NCBI GenBank assembly: GCA_003243865.1
Contig: QHBQ01000367.1
Span: forward strand, 1 to 12,777
From: Candidatus Chloroheliales bacterium
GTDB lineage: Bacteria; Chloroflexota; Chloroflexia; QHBQ01
Reading direction: 5' to 3'
Length of the DNA: 12,777 nt
A program made the translations under genes and the position numbers. Shown in pieces: positions 1 through 6,901 of this stretch; positions within the stretch are counted from its first letter, which is position 1, and each line of letters opens with the position of its first letter. The notes under the pieces were generated by a model. The model had not been told where the DNA came from and made no database searches. It worked only from the letters and a program-made list of their open reading frames with translations.

Positions 1-1
1 G

Positions 2-2209
2 GCGGGCATCGGCACCGCGCGGCGGCTGCTCAAGGCCGGGGTAAACCCCCAGAGCCTGATTGTCTGCGACCGCCTCGGCAGCATCCACGCCAACCGCGCG
101 CAGCAGATGAACTGGGCCAAGTGGGAGCTTGCCAAGCTGACTAATCGCGCCGAGCGCAAGGGCAAGCTCGACGAGATGATGAAGGATGCCGATGTGCTAA
201 TCGGCCTGAGCGCCGGCAATGTGGTGACTAAGCAGATGGTCGCCAGCATGGCGAAGGACGCGATCGTCTTCGCTCTAGCGGTGCCAGCCCCCGAGATCAG
301 CGAGGATGACGCCCGCGCCGCTGGTGCGCGGGTCACTGCCACCGACCTGAGCATCAGCACCAACCAGCTTGATATGTCGCTGGTCAACCCCGGCGTGCTG
401 CGCGGCCTACTCGACACCCGCGCCCGCACCGTCAATGATACAATGTTGTTGGCCGCCGCTGAGGCGCTGGCGGCACTGGTCAGCGACGCCGACATCGGGC
501 GCGGCATCGTCATCCCTCAGTTGTTCGACTTCCGCGTGGCTCCGGCGGTGGCTGCGGCGGTGGCTCGTGTCGCCAATGACACTGGCGAGGCCCGCTTGCA
601 GGCTGACCCCGCCGAAGTCGCGGCCCGCACCCGCGCCTTTACCTATGAGGGTTCGCTGCCGCTTCGCCCGCGTCAGAAGCGCTCCGCCAACGGCGCAGGC
701 TCTGCCTTCAATCTTGAGCAGGGCGCGGCAGTGGACAGCAGCGGGCGGCAACTGCGGCGGGCAGAGGCGGTTGCCGCTGAAGGTGGTGGCGATCCGAAGG
801 AGCGCCGCGCTGGCACAGTGCGCACCAGTTCGCGCACCGCGCTGGCGAGCGAAGGGGGCGACCGCCAGAATGGCAGCCCCAGCGAGGCGGTCACTGAGGC
901 GGTTGGCGAAGACCGCAGCGGCCCGGCGCAGCCTAGCGGTTCAGCGGTGAGCATCGCCGAGGAGGCGGTCGAGCTGCACCGCCGCTACGGTGGCGTGCTT
1001 GAGATCCGCAGCAAGATCCCTATTCGTGACGACAAGGTACTGGAACTCTTCTACCTGCCACCTTATTCCAGCGCCCCCGCCGCCGCGATCAAGGACGACC
1101 CGATGGCCGTCTACGACTACACCACCAAGAGCAACCTGGTGGCGGTGATCACCGATGGTAGCGCGGTGCTGGGCCTGGGCAACATCGGACCACGCGCTGC
1201 CCTACCAGTGATGGAAGGCAAGGCGGTGCTGTTCAATACCTTTGCCGGAGTCGAGGCCTTCCCTATCTGCATCGCCACCCAGGACCCGTCCGAGTTCATC
1301 CAGGTGGTGCAGAACATCGCGGGCAGCTTTGGTGGCATCAACCTTGAGGACATCGCCGCACCGCGCTGCTTCGAGGTCGAGGCCAGGCTGCGCGAACTCT
1401 GCGACATCCCCATCTTCCACGATGACCAGCATGGCACCGCCGTCGTGGTGCTGGCTGCGCTGGTTGGCGCGTTGCGCGTGGTCGGCAAGCAGTTGGCCGA
1501 TGTGCGGGTGGTGTTCAACGGCGCAGGCGCGGCGGGTATTGCCTGCGCCAAGCTGCTGCTCAGTGCTGGCGTTGCTGATGTGCTGCTCTGCGACCGGCGC
1601 GGAGCGATCTATGCTGGGCGCAAGGAGGACATGAACCCGTTTAAGGATGAGATCGCCTCGTTCACCAACAAGGCGGGGCTGAAAGGCACGCTCGCCGATG
1701 TGGTGCGCGGCGCCGACGTGTTCATTGGCGTATCGCAGGCGGGGGTACTTACTCAGGAGATGGTGCGCAGTATGGCCGACAAGCCGATCGTCTTCGGCCT
1801 TGCCAACCCGGTGCCGGAGATCTGGCCGGAGGAGGCCAAAGCCGCGGGCGCGGCGGTGGTTGCCACTGGCCGCAGCGACCTCCCCAACCAGGTGAACAAC
1901 TCGCTCGCCTTCCCCGGCATCTTCCGCGGCGCGCTTGACACCCGCGCCCGCCAGATCAACGAGGCGATGAAGATCGCCGCCGCCCAGGCGATCAGCGACC
2001 TGGTCAGCGACCGCGAACTCAACGCCGATTACATCATCCCCAAGGCGACCGACTATCGCGTTGCCCCCAAGGTGGCCGCCGCCGTCGCCCGCGCTGCGAT
2101 CGAGAGCGGCGAGGCCCGCCTGAACGTTGACCCCGCGGCGGTGGAAGCGAATACCCGCTCATTCATCTACGAAGGGCGGCTGGAGTTGCTGGAGCCGATT
2201 GATGCCTAG
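2..2209 (+). CDS. Tandem malic enzyme (oxaloacetate-decarboxylating malate dehydrogenase), 5' partial
   Basis: Malic enzyme decarboxylates malate to pyruvate with NAD(P)+ in the cytoplasm. The frame is open from the left edge, which falls inside a Rossmann glycine loop (A-G-I-G at 2-13). Nucleotides 2-655 encode the C-terminal half of a first unit, 656-946 a low-complexity linker of about 97 residues, and about 947-2206 a complete second unit. The second unit has the DYTTKSN tyrosine (1118-1120), the GKAV lysine (1220-1222), metal ligands E-D (1346-1351) and D-D in HDDQHG (1421-1426), the GAGAAG loop (from 1520), and substrate asparagines in LANP (1805-1807) and QVNNS (1895-1900). In the first unit these asparagines are replaced (Val at 281-283, Asp-Met at 371-376), so it is probably catalytically dead. 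Cofactor preference cannot be told. The true start lies upstream; the ATG at 107 is internal. I see the duplication directly; a regulatory or structural role for unit one is inference. Confidence 0.92.
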   Translation, partial: AGIGTARRLLKAGVNPQSLIVCDRLGSIHANRAQQMNWAKWELAKLTNRAERKGKLDEMMKDADVLIGLSAGNVVTKQMVASMAKDAIVFALAVPAPEISEDDARAAGARVTATDLSISTNQLDMSLVNPGVLRGLLDTRARTVNDTMLLAAAEALAALVSDADIGRGIVIPQLFDFRVAPAVAAAVARVANDTGEARLQADPAEVAARTRAFTYEGSLPLRPRQKRSANGAGSAFNLEQGAAVDSSGRQLRRAEAVAAEGGGDPKERRAGTVRTSSRTALASEGGDRQNGSPSEAVTEAVGEDRSGPAQPSGSAVSIAEEAVELHRRYGGVLEIRSKIPIRDDKVLELFYLPPYSSAPAAAIKDDPMAVYDYTTKSNLVAVITDGSAVLGLGNIGPRAALPVMEGKAVLFNTFAGVEAFPICIATQDPSEFIQVVQNIAGSFGGINLEDIAAPRCFEVEARLRELCDIPIFHDDQHGTAVVVLAALVGALRVVGKQLADVRVVFNGAGAAGIACAKLLLSAGVADVLLCDRRGAIYAGRKEDMNPFKDEIASFTNKAGLKGTLADVVRGADVFIGVSQAGVLTQEMVRSMADKPIVFGLANPVPEIWPEEAKAAGAAVVATGRSDLPNQVNNSLAFPGIFRGALDTRARQINEAMKIAAAQAISDLVSDRELNADYIIPKATDYRVAPKVAAAVARAAIESGEARLNVDPAAVEANTRSFIYEGRLELLEPIDA

Positions 2210-2333
2210 TAAGCCGAAGTCCCCCAGCCCGCCTAACTACAACCCCGACCTGAAGATGATCGTCGTGATCATTATTCTGGTTGGGGCGGGAGTGATCGTC
2301 GCATTTACTTATGAGGCGATATTTGGGGGCTGA
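2202..2333 (+). CDS. Small single-pass membrane protein (43 aa)
   Basis: This short gene starts at an ATG that overlaps the last 8 nt of the malic enzyme gene, with a GGAG ribosome binding site at 2191-2194, 7 nt before the start. The product has a Pro/Lys/Ser-rich, positively charged N-terminal stretch of about 18 residues. A strongly hydrophobic segment (MIVVIIILVGAGVIVAFTY, about residues 19-37) follows, and then a short AIFGG tail, so it looks like a single transmembrane helix with a basic N-terminus. The overlap implies translational coupling to the malic enzyme. I do not recognise a family and assign no function. The ribosome binding site and the clean helix make chance unlikely, but peptides this short are uncertain. 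Confidence 0.6.
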   Translation: MPSKPKSPSPPNYNPDLKMIVVIIILVGAGVIVAFTYEAIFGG

Positions 2334-2335
2334 GA

Positions 2336-2407
2336 CATCAGTCGTCCCGAACTTAGCAAATTAGCCTCAATCTAAGCCCCCAGCGGGGGTTGGGGGAGAA
2401 ATGCTGC
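2336..2407 (-). repeat. Composite extragenic repeat element, copy A (72 bp)
   Basis: Read on the minus strand, this element starts with GCAGCATTTCTCCC, continues through a hairpin core (CCCCC-GCT-GGGGG), and ends with GTTCGGGACGACTGATG. The first 39 bases recur exactly at 10251-10289, and the right end recurs with two substitutions at 10326-10342. The spacer between the conserved ends differs in sequence and length. It lies between the stop of the small membrane gene and the next gene. It has the look of a REP or MITE-like family, and no protein is encoded. Confidence 0.8.
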
Positions 2408-2428
2408 CTTACTGCTGGCTGAGGGCAA

Positions 2429-3559
2429 GTGAGCGATAACCAGGGCTATATGCTGGCATTGTCGTTGCCTGAGCTAGGCAGGCTGCGGATGCGCGGCCAG
2501 CGCCTTGCGCCGCGGCTGCCGCGTGCGCGGCTGGTGGATGCGGTGAAAGCGGTCATTGGGGTGCAGGCGCAGTTGCCCTCGGCGATGGAACTGTCGCTGC
2601 GGGCGCGGGTGAGTGACCTCGCCAGCACCGACATCGAAGCGGCTCGCGTGCAAGAGCGCACCGTTGTGCGCACCTCGTGTATGCGCGGCACCCTGCACCT
2701 GGTGGCGACTGACGACCTGGGCTGGCTGCTGCCGCTGCTTGCTCCCGGCATCATCTCCGGCAACGCGCGGCGCTCCGCGCAACTGGGCTTGGATGAGCAG
2801 ACCTACGCTAAGGGGATGCGCGTAATCCACGAGGCGCTTGCTGCTCGCGGCCCATTGACCCGCGCCGAACTCGCGCAACAGCTTGCCTCCCACGGCATTG
2901 ACGCTTCCGGGCAGCGGGCGCCCTACCTTGTTAGCCGCGCTGCGGTCGAAGGCAACGTTTGCTACGGACCCGACCGTGGCACCGAGCCGACCTACGTACT
3001 GCTCGAAGATTGGGCCAAGCTGGGGCCAAGCCTCTCGCGCGAGGCCGCGCTGGCCGAGCTAGCCCATCGCTACCTCAGTGCCTACGGCCCTGCCGAACCG
3101 CGCGACCTGGCCGCCTGGTCAGGTCTGCCGGTGCGCGAAGCCCGCGCTGCGTGGCAGCTGCTCGCTGATCAGCTGGTGGAGCTTAAGGTTGCAGGCCAGC
3201 CGCTCTGGATGCTCGCCGAACAGACCGCTTGGTTGAACGAGCCACTGACCGATGGTCCAACGGTTAGTCTGCTGCCGATGTTCGATACTTACCTGCTCGG
3301 TTACAAGAATCGTGATCTTGTCGTCGCCCCGGCCCACCAGGGCAGCATCTATCACGGTGGCATGATGGTGCCTACGGTTGTGGTCGAGGGTGGCGCGGCG
3401 GGAACCTGGCGCTACGAGCGGCGTGGGCGGCAGGTTCACATCGAGGTTACACCGTTCCATCCTCTGAACGCTGAGGTTCGTGGTCTCATCGTGGCAGAGG
3501 CCGCTGATGTGGGGCGCTTCCTAGGCCCTTCGTTCAGGTTGAGCTATGTTGAAAAATAG
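2429..3559 (+). CDS. Winged-helix DNA-binding protein of the AlkZ/YcaQ (HTH_42) family
   Basis: The 376-residue product matches the winged-helix family that includes the DNA glycosylases AlkZ and YcaQ/AlkX, which excise bulky alkyl adducts or unhook interstrand crosslinks. Visible hallmarks are the VKAVIGVQAQLPSAMELSLRAR region, with Q46-A-Q48 at the position of the catalytic Q-x-Q motif, and RTSCMRGTLHLV (the RGT-H segment typical of the family). A late LLPMFDTYLLGYKNR segment also fits. Length is normal for the family. The start used is GTG at 2429, preceded closely by GAGGG (2421-2425). An in-frame ATG at 2450 with AGGG at 2442-2445 is equally possible and would lose only seven residues. 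The gene is convergent with surE, 10 bp apart, with no terminator visible. Family membership is well supported; glycosylase activity on a specific adduct is inference. Confidence 0.85.
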   Translation: MSDNQGYMLALSLPELGRLRMRGQRLAPRLPRARLVDAVKAVIGVQAQLPSAMELSLRARVSDLASTDIEAARVQERTVVRTSCMRGTLHLVATDDLGWLLPLLAPGIISGNARRSAQLGLDEQTYAKGMRVIHEALAARGPLTRAELAQQLASHGIDASGQRAPYLVSRAAVEGNVCYGPDRGTEPTYVLLEDWAKLGPSLSREAALAELAHRYLSAYGPAEPRDLAAWSGLPVREARAAWQLLADQLVELKVAGQPLWMLAEQTAWLNEPLTDGPTVSLLPMFDTYLLGYKNRDLVVAPAHQGSIYHGGMMVPTVVVEGGAAGTWRYERRGRQVHIEVTPFHPLNAEVRGLIVAEAADVGRFLGPSFRLSYVEK

Positions 3560-3569
3560 TACTCTTCGT

Positions 3570-4328
3570 TTATTCCGCCAGCCCCCACCCCTGTAGCTCG
3601 TCCAGCGCCCGATGGTTGGTCATATCGAGATGGATGGGCGTGACGCTGATCTTGCCGTTGGCGATTGCTCCCACATCGGTGCCATCATCGGGTTCCAGTT
3701 CGTGCGGTTCACCGGCGGTCCAGTAATACTTCTGGCCGAAAGGGTCAACCCGTTCGACCAGCTCATCGTGGTAGAAGCGCTTGCCCATGCGGGTGATCTC
3801 CACCCCGCGCACCTCAGCGGGAGGCAGGTTGGGGGTGTTGACGTTGAGCAGGGTGTGAGCGGGTAGGCCGTTGCGCTCCACCAGCTTGACCAGCCTGGTG
3901 ACGAACTGCGCGGCGGTGTCGAAGTACCACTTGCCAACCCCCTCGGCGGAGACCGCGATGCTGGGAACGCCGTAGATCGCCCCCTCCATCGCCGCCGCCA
4001 CCGTGCCGCTGTAGGTGATGTCGTCGCCCAGGTTAGCCCCTCGATTGATGCCGCTCACCACCAGGTCAGGCTTGCGCTTGAGGTAGCCGAGTATCACCAG
4101 CGCCACACAGTCGGATGGCGTGCCGTCGCTGGTGTAGCAGGCCGAGCCGTCTCGCAGCCTGGCCTCGAATACCCGCAGCGGGTTGCGCAGGGTGCGACTG
4201 TGGCCCGACGCGCTCCAGTTGTGGGTGGGGGCCAGCACCGCAACCTCGGCGATCTTCTCCAGATGCTGCTTCAGCGCCAGCAACCCGTCGCTGTCGTAGC
4301 CGTCATCGTTGGTTAGCAGGATAAACAT
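3570..4328 (-). CDS. surE: 5'/3'-nucleotidase SurE
   Basis: SurE dephosphorylates nucleoside monophosphates in the cytoplasm and needs a divalent metal. The 252-residue product is of normal length and carries the family signatures: the N-terminal TNDDGY with metal ligands D8 and D9, the serine loop HNWSASGHS (S39), and SGINRGANLGDDITYSGTVAAA with the ligand N95. A GGAG ribosome binding site lies just upstream of the ATG, inside the preceding toxin gene. The start overlaps that toxin by 16 nt, so surE is probably co-transcribed and translationally coupled with the toxin-antitoxin pair. No separate promoter was found between them. Confidence 0.96.
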   Translation of the reverse strand: MFILLTNDDGYDSDGLLALKQHLEKIAEVAVLAPTHNWSASGHSRTLRNPLRVFEARLRDGSACYTSDGTPSDCVALVILGYLKRKPDLVVSGINRGANLGDDITYSGTVAAAMEGAIYGVPSIAVSAEGVGKWYFDTAAQFVTRLVKLVERNGLPAHTLLNVNTPNLPPAEVRGVEITRMGKRFYHDELVERVDPFGQKYYWTAGEPHELEPDDGTDVGAIANGKISVTPIHLDMTNHRALDELQGWGLAE

Positions 4329-4705
4329 AGCTCTCCTTCAGGCGAAGAAGCAGGGGTAAGGGGAAAGCTCTCGCGCTCTGCTTGCGCGCCCCTTTGCCGG
4401 TGGGTGCGTGAGGTTAGAGGTTTACGTGCGCCGTGCCTCACGTGATAAATGGTCAGCTTGCTGGCAGGATGGTTGATCAGGTAGAACAGTATGTACTTAC
4501 CCACACGGTAGCGGCGATAATCGGCGGGCAAATCATCATCTACCCGCCGCCCGATCTGGTGTTCGCCCAGATACACCATCTTGTCAATAAGCTCATTAAC
4601 CAGGTGGTCGGAAACCTCGCGGCTTACTCCCTCGCTCCGCAAGTAGCGGGCGATACCACGCAAGTCATCGTTCACCCGACGGCCAGTCCGCACCTGTAGC
4701 TTCAC
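4313..4705 (-). CDS. Type II toxin, RelE/ParE family, with extended C-terminus
   Basis: The 130-residue product has a RelE/ParE-fold core in residues 1-94: a basic N-terminus, two helices, then LPADYRRYRVGKYILFYLI and TIYHVRHGAR, the usual ParE-like strands and end. The GTG start shares one base with the antitoxin stop (TAGTG), a classic antitoxin-toxin arrangement. The family usually ends near the HGAR motif. Here about 36 further residues (PLTSRTHRQRG onward) run on until a TAA inside surE. The tail is low-complexity and looks like translated spacer, so it may be a read-through extension rather than a folded part. Whether the toxin poisons gyrase (ParE-like) or ribosomal mRNA cleavage (RelE-like) cannot be told. 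Confidence 0.82.
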   Translation of the reverse strand: MKLQVRTGRRVNDDLRGIARYLRSEGVSREVSDHLVNELIDKMVYLGEHQIGRRVDDDLPADYRRYRVGKYILFYLINHPASKLTIYHVRHGARKPLTSRTHRQRGAQAERESFPLTPASSPEGELCLSC

Positions 4706-4983
4706 TAGCTCGCCCTCGCCTCTGCGTCTGCGTCGGCGGCGATTTGGGTCATCACCAGTTGTCGAAACTCCTCAATTGGCAACGAGTCAGCTTCAGCTTC
4801 GGCGGCCATGCGGATATGGTCAGCAGGGGTAAGTTCGTCGGCGCGAGGTGCATGGCGGACTAGCCGACGCATCGCCGCCCTCTCACCGGCAGTGGCGAGG
4901 AAGGCAGCCACATCCTGCTCACCGCGTACCTGGTCAATTGCGGCGCGTACCTCATCGCGTAGTTCAACGGTTACAGTAGTCAT
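4705..4983 (-). CDS. Type II antitoxin, probable ribbon-helix-helix type
   Basis: This 92-residue protein directly precedes the RelE/ParE-like toxin and overlaps it by one base. The N-terminus (MTTVTVELRDEVRAAIDQVRG) has the beta strand followed by a helix expected of ribbon-helix-helix antitoxins, which bind the operon promoter. The acidic, Ala-rich C-terminal half (from about residue 48) would be the toxin-wrapping segment. The ATG at 4983 has GGAGGAG (4992-4998) 8 nt upstream. Identification rests on gene order, size and N-terminal pattern. No named antitoxin family is recognised with confidence. Confidence 0.75.
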   Translation of the reverse strand: MTTVTVELRDEVRAAIDQVRGEQDVAAFLATAGERAAMRRLVRHAPRADELTPADHIRMAAEAEADSLPIEEFRQLVMTQIAADADAEARAS

Positions 4984-5014
4984 GTTCTAAGCTCCTCCAA
5001 GGTGTGTTAGACGT

Positions 5015-5043
5015 AGTTTACAACTTCCGACGCCATTTGACAA
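5015..5043 (-). promoter_or_regulatory. Promoter of the antitoxin-toxin-surE operon
   Basis: On the minus strand there is TTGTCA (5038-5043), a 17-bp spacer, then TAAACT (5015-5020). Transcription would start near 5008, about 25 nt before the antitoxin ATG. The -10 and start region forms a weak imperfect dyad (GTTGTAAAC...GTCTAACAC, 5005-5025), a plausible site for antitoxin autorepression. The -35 box lies just outside the cysS stop codon. Confidence 0.6.
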
Positions 5044-5045
5044 TC

Positions 5046-6497
5046 TCACTCATCAACTTTGCGCCATTCAACCACCCCGCCGGGCCGGTCAACCAACTCG
5101 TAACCCAGCGTTCGCACCTGGTCGCGGATCTGGTCAGCCCGCTTGAAGTCCTTGCCCGCCTTCGCGGCGTTGCGCTCCTCGATTAGACTGGCAACCTCAG
5201 CAGGCAGTTCGTCGAGCGCGGTGTTGAGCGCTTCGATCTGCTTCAGCATCGGCTGGAGGTCGGCCAGGCGCAAGCCCAGCACGCGGTCGATGTCGAGCAG
5301 CAGTTCGCGGGCTGCCACCTGCGCCGCCTTGCCGCGCTTGAGCGAGTCGTTGACCATGTTCCAAACAACGCCGACCGCACGGGGCATATTCAAGTCGTCA
5401 TCAATTGCGTCCTGGAACTGCTGGCGGTAGCCGTCCAGCCAGGCGGTGTCGCCCAACTCGCCGCCTTCGCTTGCCAGCGCCGCCGCGTTCGCCACAAATT
5501 CGCGCAGTTTGTTGAACGCCTTCTGCTGCGCCTTCACCGCATCCCAGGTGAAGTTCAGCTTGGTGCGGTAGTGGGCGGTGAAGCTGAAGTAGCGATAGGC
5601 GAGCGGGTCTACCCCGTTCTTCATCAGGTCGTCAGTGGTGTAGAGATTGCCGAGGCTCTTCGACATCTTGCCGCCGTCCATCAGCAGGAACTCGCCGTGT
5701 ACCCAGTAGTTGACGAACTTCTTGCCGGTTGCGCCCTCGCTCTGAGCGATTTCGTTCTCGTGGTGGATGGGGATATGGTCCACGCCGCCGGTGTGGATGT
5801 CGAACGTCTCACCCAGATACTCCATGCTCATTGCCGAACATTCGATGTGCCAGCCGGGATAACCCTGACCCCAGGGGCTGGGCCACTGCATCAGGTGGTT
5901 GGCCGCAGCCTTCTTCCAGAGCGCGAAGTCGGCGGGGTTGCGCTTCTCGTCGTTAACCTCAACCCGTGCGCCCGCCTCCTGCCCCTCCAACGACAGCCGA
6001 CTGAGCTTGCCGTAGTCGGGAAAGGTGCTGACATCGTAGTACACACCGTCCTCAATCACATAGGAATGGCCTCGCTCGTCCAGCCGCTGGATCAGGGTAA
6101 TCATCTCCGGAATATGCGCGGTGGCCGGGGGCATCGTGGTCGGCATCAGGCAGTTGAGCCGCTCCATCTCTTGCAGGAAGAAGGCGGTGTAGAACTGGGC
6201 AATGTCGTAAGCCGACTTGCCCTCGCGCCGCATCGCGGTGATCATCTTGTCCTCACCCTCGTCGGCATCGCTGACCAGGTGGCCCACATCGGTGATGTTC
6301 ATAATGTGGGTTACATCGTAACCGTCATATTGCAGCACGCGGCGCAGCACGTCCTCGAAGAGATAGGTGCGCATATTGCCGATATGAGCATAGCTATATA
6401 CCGTTGGGCCGCAGGCGTACATCCCCACCTTGCCCGCTTCAAGTGACTTGAACTCCTCTTTGCTGCGTGTCAATGTGTTATATATCCTGAGTGTCAT
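5046..6497 (-). CDS. cysS: Cysteine--tRNA ligase
   Basis: Cysteinyl-tRNA synthetase is a class I enzyme that charges tRNA-Cys in the cytoplasm. The 483-residue product shows the zinc ligands C29, C220, H245 and E249, the HIGH-type motif HIGN (38-41) inside [31 protein letters not shown] (245-254) and KMSKS (277-281). The C-terminal region resembles the usual anticodon-binding part ([22 protein letters not shown]). The strand before HHENE reads GVDHIPIHH rather than the common DLIFPHH, a variant of one CysRS lineage. The ATG at 6497 was chosen over a longer frame because GGAGG (6506-6510) lies 8 nt before it and the protein then begins at the normal MTLRIYNTL. It is not overlapped by its neighbours. 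Confidence 0.97.
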   Translation of the reverse strand: MTLRIYNTLTRSKEEFKSLEAGKVGMYACGPTVYSYAHIGNMRTYLFEDVLRRVLQYDGYDVTHIMNITDVGHLVSDADEGEDKMITAMRREGKSAYDIAQFYTAFFLQEMERLNCLMPTTMPPATAHIPEMITLIQRLDERGHSYVIEDGVYYDVSTFPDYGKLSRLSLEGQEAGARVEVNDEKRNPADFALWKKAAANHLMQWPSPWGQGYPGWHIECSAMSMEYLGETFDIHTGGVDHIPIHHENEIAQSEGATGKKFVNYWVHGEFLLMDGGKMSKSLGNLYTTDDLMKNGVDPLAYRYFSFTAHYRTKLNFTWDAVKAQQKAFNKLREFVANAAALASEGGELGDTAWLDGYRQQFQDAIDDDLNMPRAVGVVWNMVNDSLKRGKAAQVAARELLLDIDRVLGLRLADLQPMLKQIEALNTALDELPAEVASLIEERNAAKAGKDFKRADQIRDQVRTLGYELVDRPGGVVEWRKVDE

Positions 6498-6525
6498 AAA
6501 TCCAGCCTCCTGTTTTGTTGCTAGA

Positions 6526-6531
6526 ATTATA
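6526..6531 (-). promoter_or_regulatory. Probable cysS promoter -10 box
   Basis: The minus strand reads a perfect TATAAT at 6526-6531, about 29 nt before the cysS ATG, giving a leader of roughly 22 nt. No good -35 hexamer lies 16-18 bp upstream, so the promoter may rely on an activator or another sigma preference. A leader this short leaves no room for a T-box or other riboswitch. Confidence 0.5.
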
Positions 6532-6586
6532 CCCGATATGGGCGGCGCTTTGGTAGGACTGAAGTGGTATAACTCGAACAAACGAA

Positions 6587-6615
6587 GTGGCCGCGCGGTT
6601 AGCCCGCGCAGCCAC
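6587..6615 (-). terminator. Intrinsic terminator after tRNA-Leu
   Basis: A 12-bp stem (6587-6598 with 6604-6615, one G-U wobble) closes a 5-nt loop. On the minus strand it is followed by a T-rich run, TTCGTTTGTT. It sits 29 nt past the tRNA 3' end and upstream of the cysS -10 box, so it should separate the two transcription units. Confidence 0.8.
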
Positions 6616-6644
6616 ATTCATCCCTAATCACTACAGAAGAACGG

Positions 6645-6725
6645 TGGGGGTAGTGGGACTCGAACCCACAATCCTGCTGGCAACTCTTTTTAAGGGAGCC
6701 GCGTATGCCGTTCCGCCATACCCCC
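6645..6725 (-). tRNA. tRNA-Leu (anticodon UAA)
   Basis: The minus strand folds into a class II tRNA of 81 nt. The acceptor stem is GGGGGTA with TACCCCC (6719-6725 and 6646-6652). The D arm is GCG/CGC with the Leu-typical GGCGGAAC-GGC loop. The anticodon loop is CTTAAAA with TAA at 6690-6692, which reads UUA. There is a 13-nt variable arm, and the T arm is GTGGG-TTCGAGT-CCCAC. The discriminator is A and the 3' CCA is not encoded (CCG follows). The closing pair of the anticodon stem (31-39) is a C-A mismatch. Confidence 0.93.
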
Positions 6726-6794
6726 ATATACAAACAAGCATACTGCCTGCCCCTCGCTGGTCACTTTACTCGGCAAGCTGCGGGGACGGGCTAG

Positions 6795-6823
6795 ATTGTA
6801 TAAGCAGATTATCGGCTTGTCAA
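6795..6823 (-). promoter_or_regulatory. Promoter of tRNA-Leu
   Basis: The minus strand carries a consensus TTGACA (6818-6823), a 17-bp spacer and TACAAT (6795-6800). Transcription should start near 6788 and give a leader of about 62 nt before the tRNA, to be removed by RNase P. Confidence 0.7.
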
Positions 6824-6870
6824 TAGCAGAAGAGGGGCAATTTGGGTGCAATTTTCGGCAAATGTGGCGG

Positions 6871-6901
6871 TTGGTAAGGAGTTGGTAAGGTTATGGTAAG
6901 G
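6871..6901 (+). promoter_or_regulatory. Three direct repeats at 11-bp period, probable activator site
   Basis: TTGGTAAGG occurs at 6871-6879 and 6882-6890, and ATGGTAAGG at 6893-6901. The starts are exactly 11 bp apart, and the last copy abuts the -35 box. This spacing is the signature of OmpR/PhoB-type or SARP-type winged-helix activators, which bind in tandem on one face of the helix next to or over the -35 element. No regulator gene for it is visible in the window. Confidence 0.65.

Noticed and set aside
107..109. ATG as the true start of the malic enzyme gene
   Set aside because: The frame is open to the left edge and encodes the Rossmann loop before this codon, so it is internal and the gene is truncated by the window.
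3560..3569. Bidirectional terminator between the winged-helix gene and surE
   Set aside because: Only 10 bp separate the convergent genes and no stem-loop is visible there or in the last codons.
5571..6446. Long open frame on the plus strand opposite cysS (291 codons)
   Set aside because: It is antisense to the fully conserved catalytic part of cysS, has no ribosome binding site or family pattern, and results from GC-rich codon structure.
6498..6525. T-box or other riboswitch in front of cysS
   Set aside because: The -10 box leaves only about 22 nt of leader, too short for a T-box.
6587..6826. Small plus-strand frame over the tRNA region
   Set aside because: It reads the reverse complement of tRNA-Leu, which gives the familiar false peptide VGLEPT.
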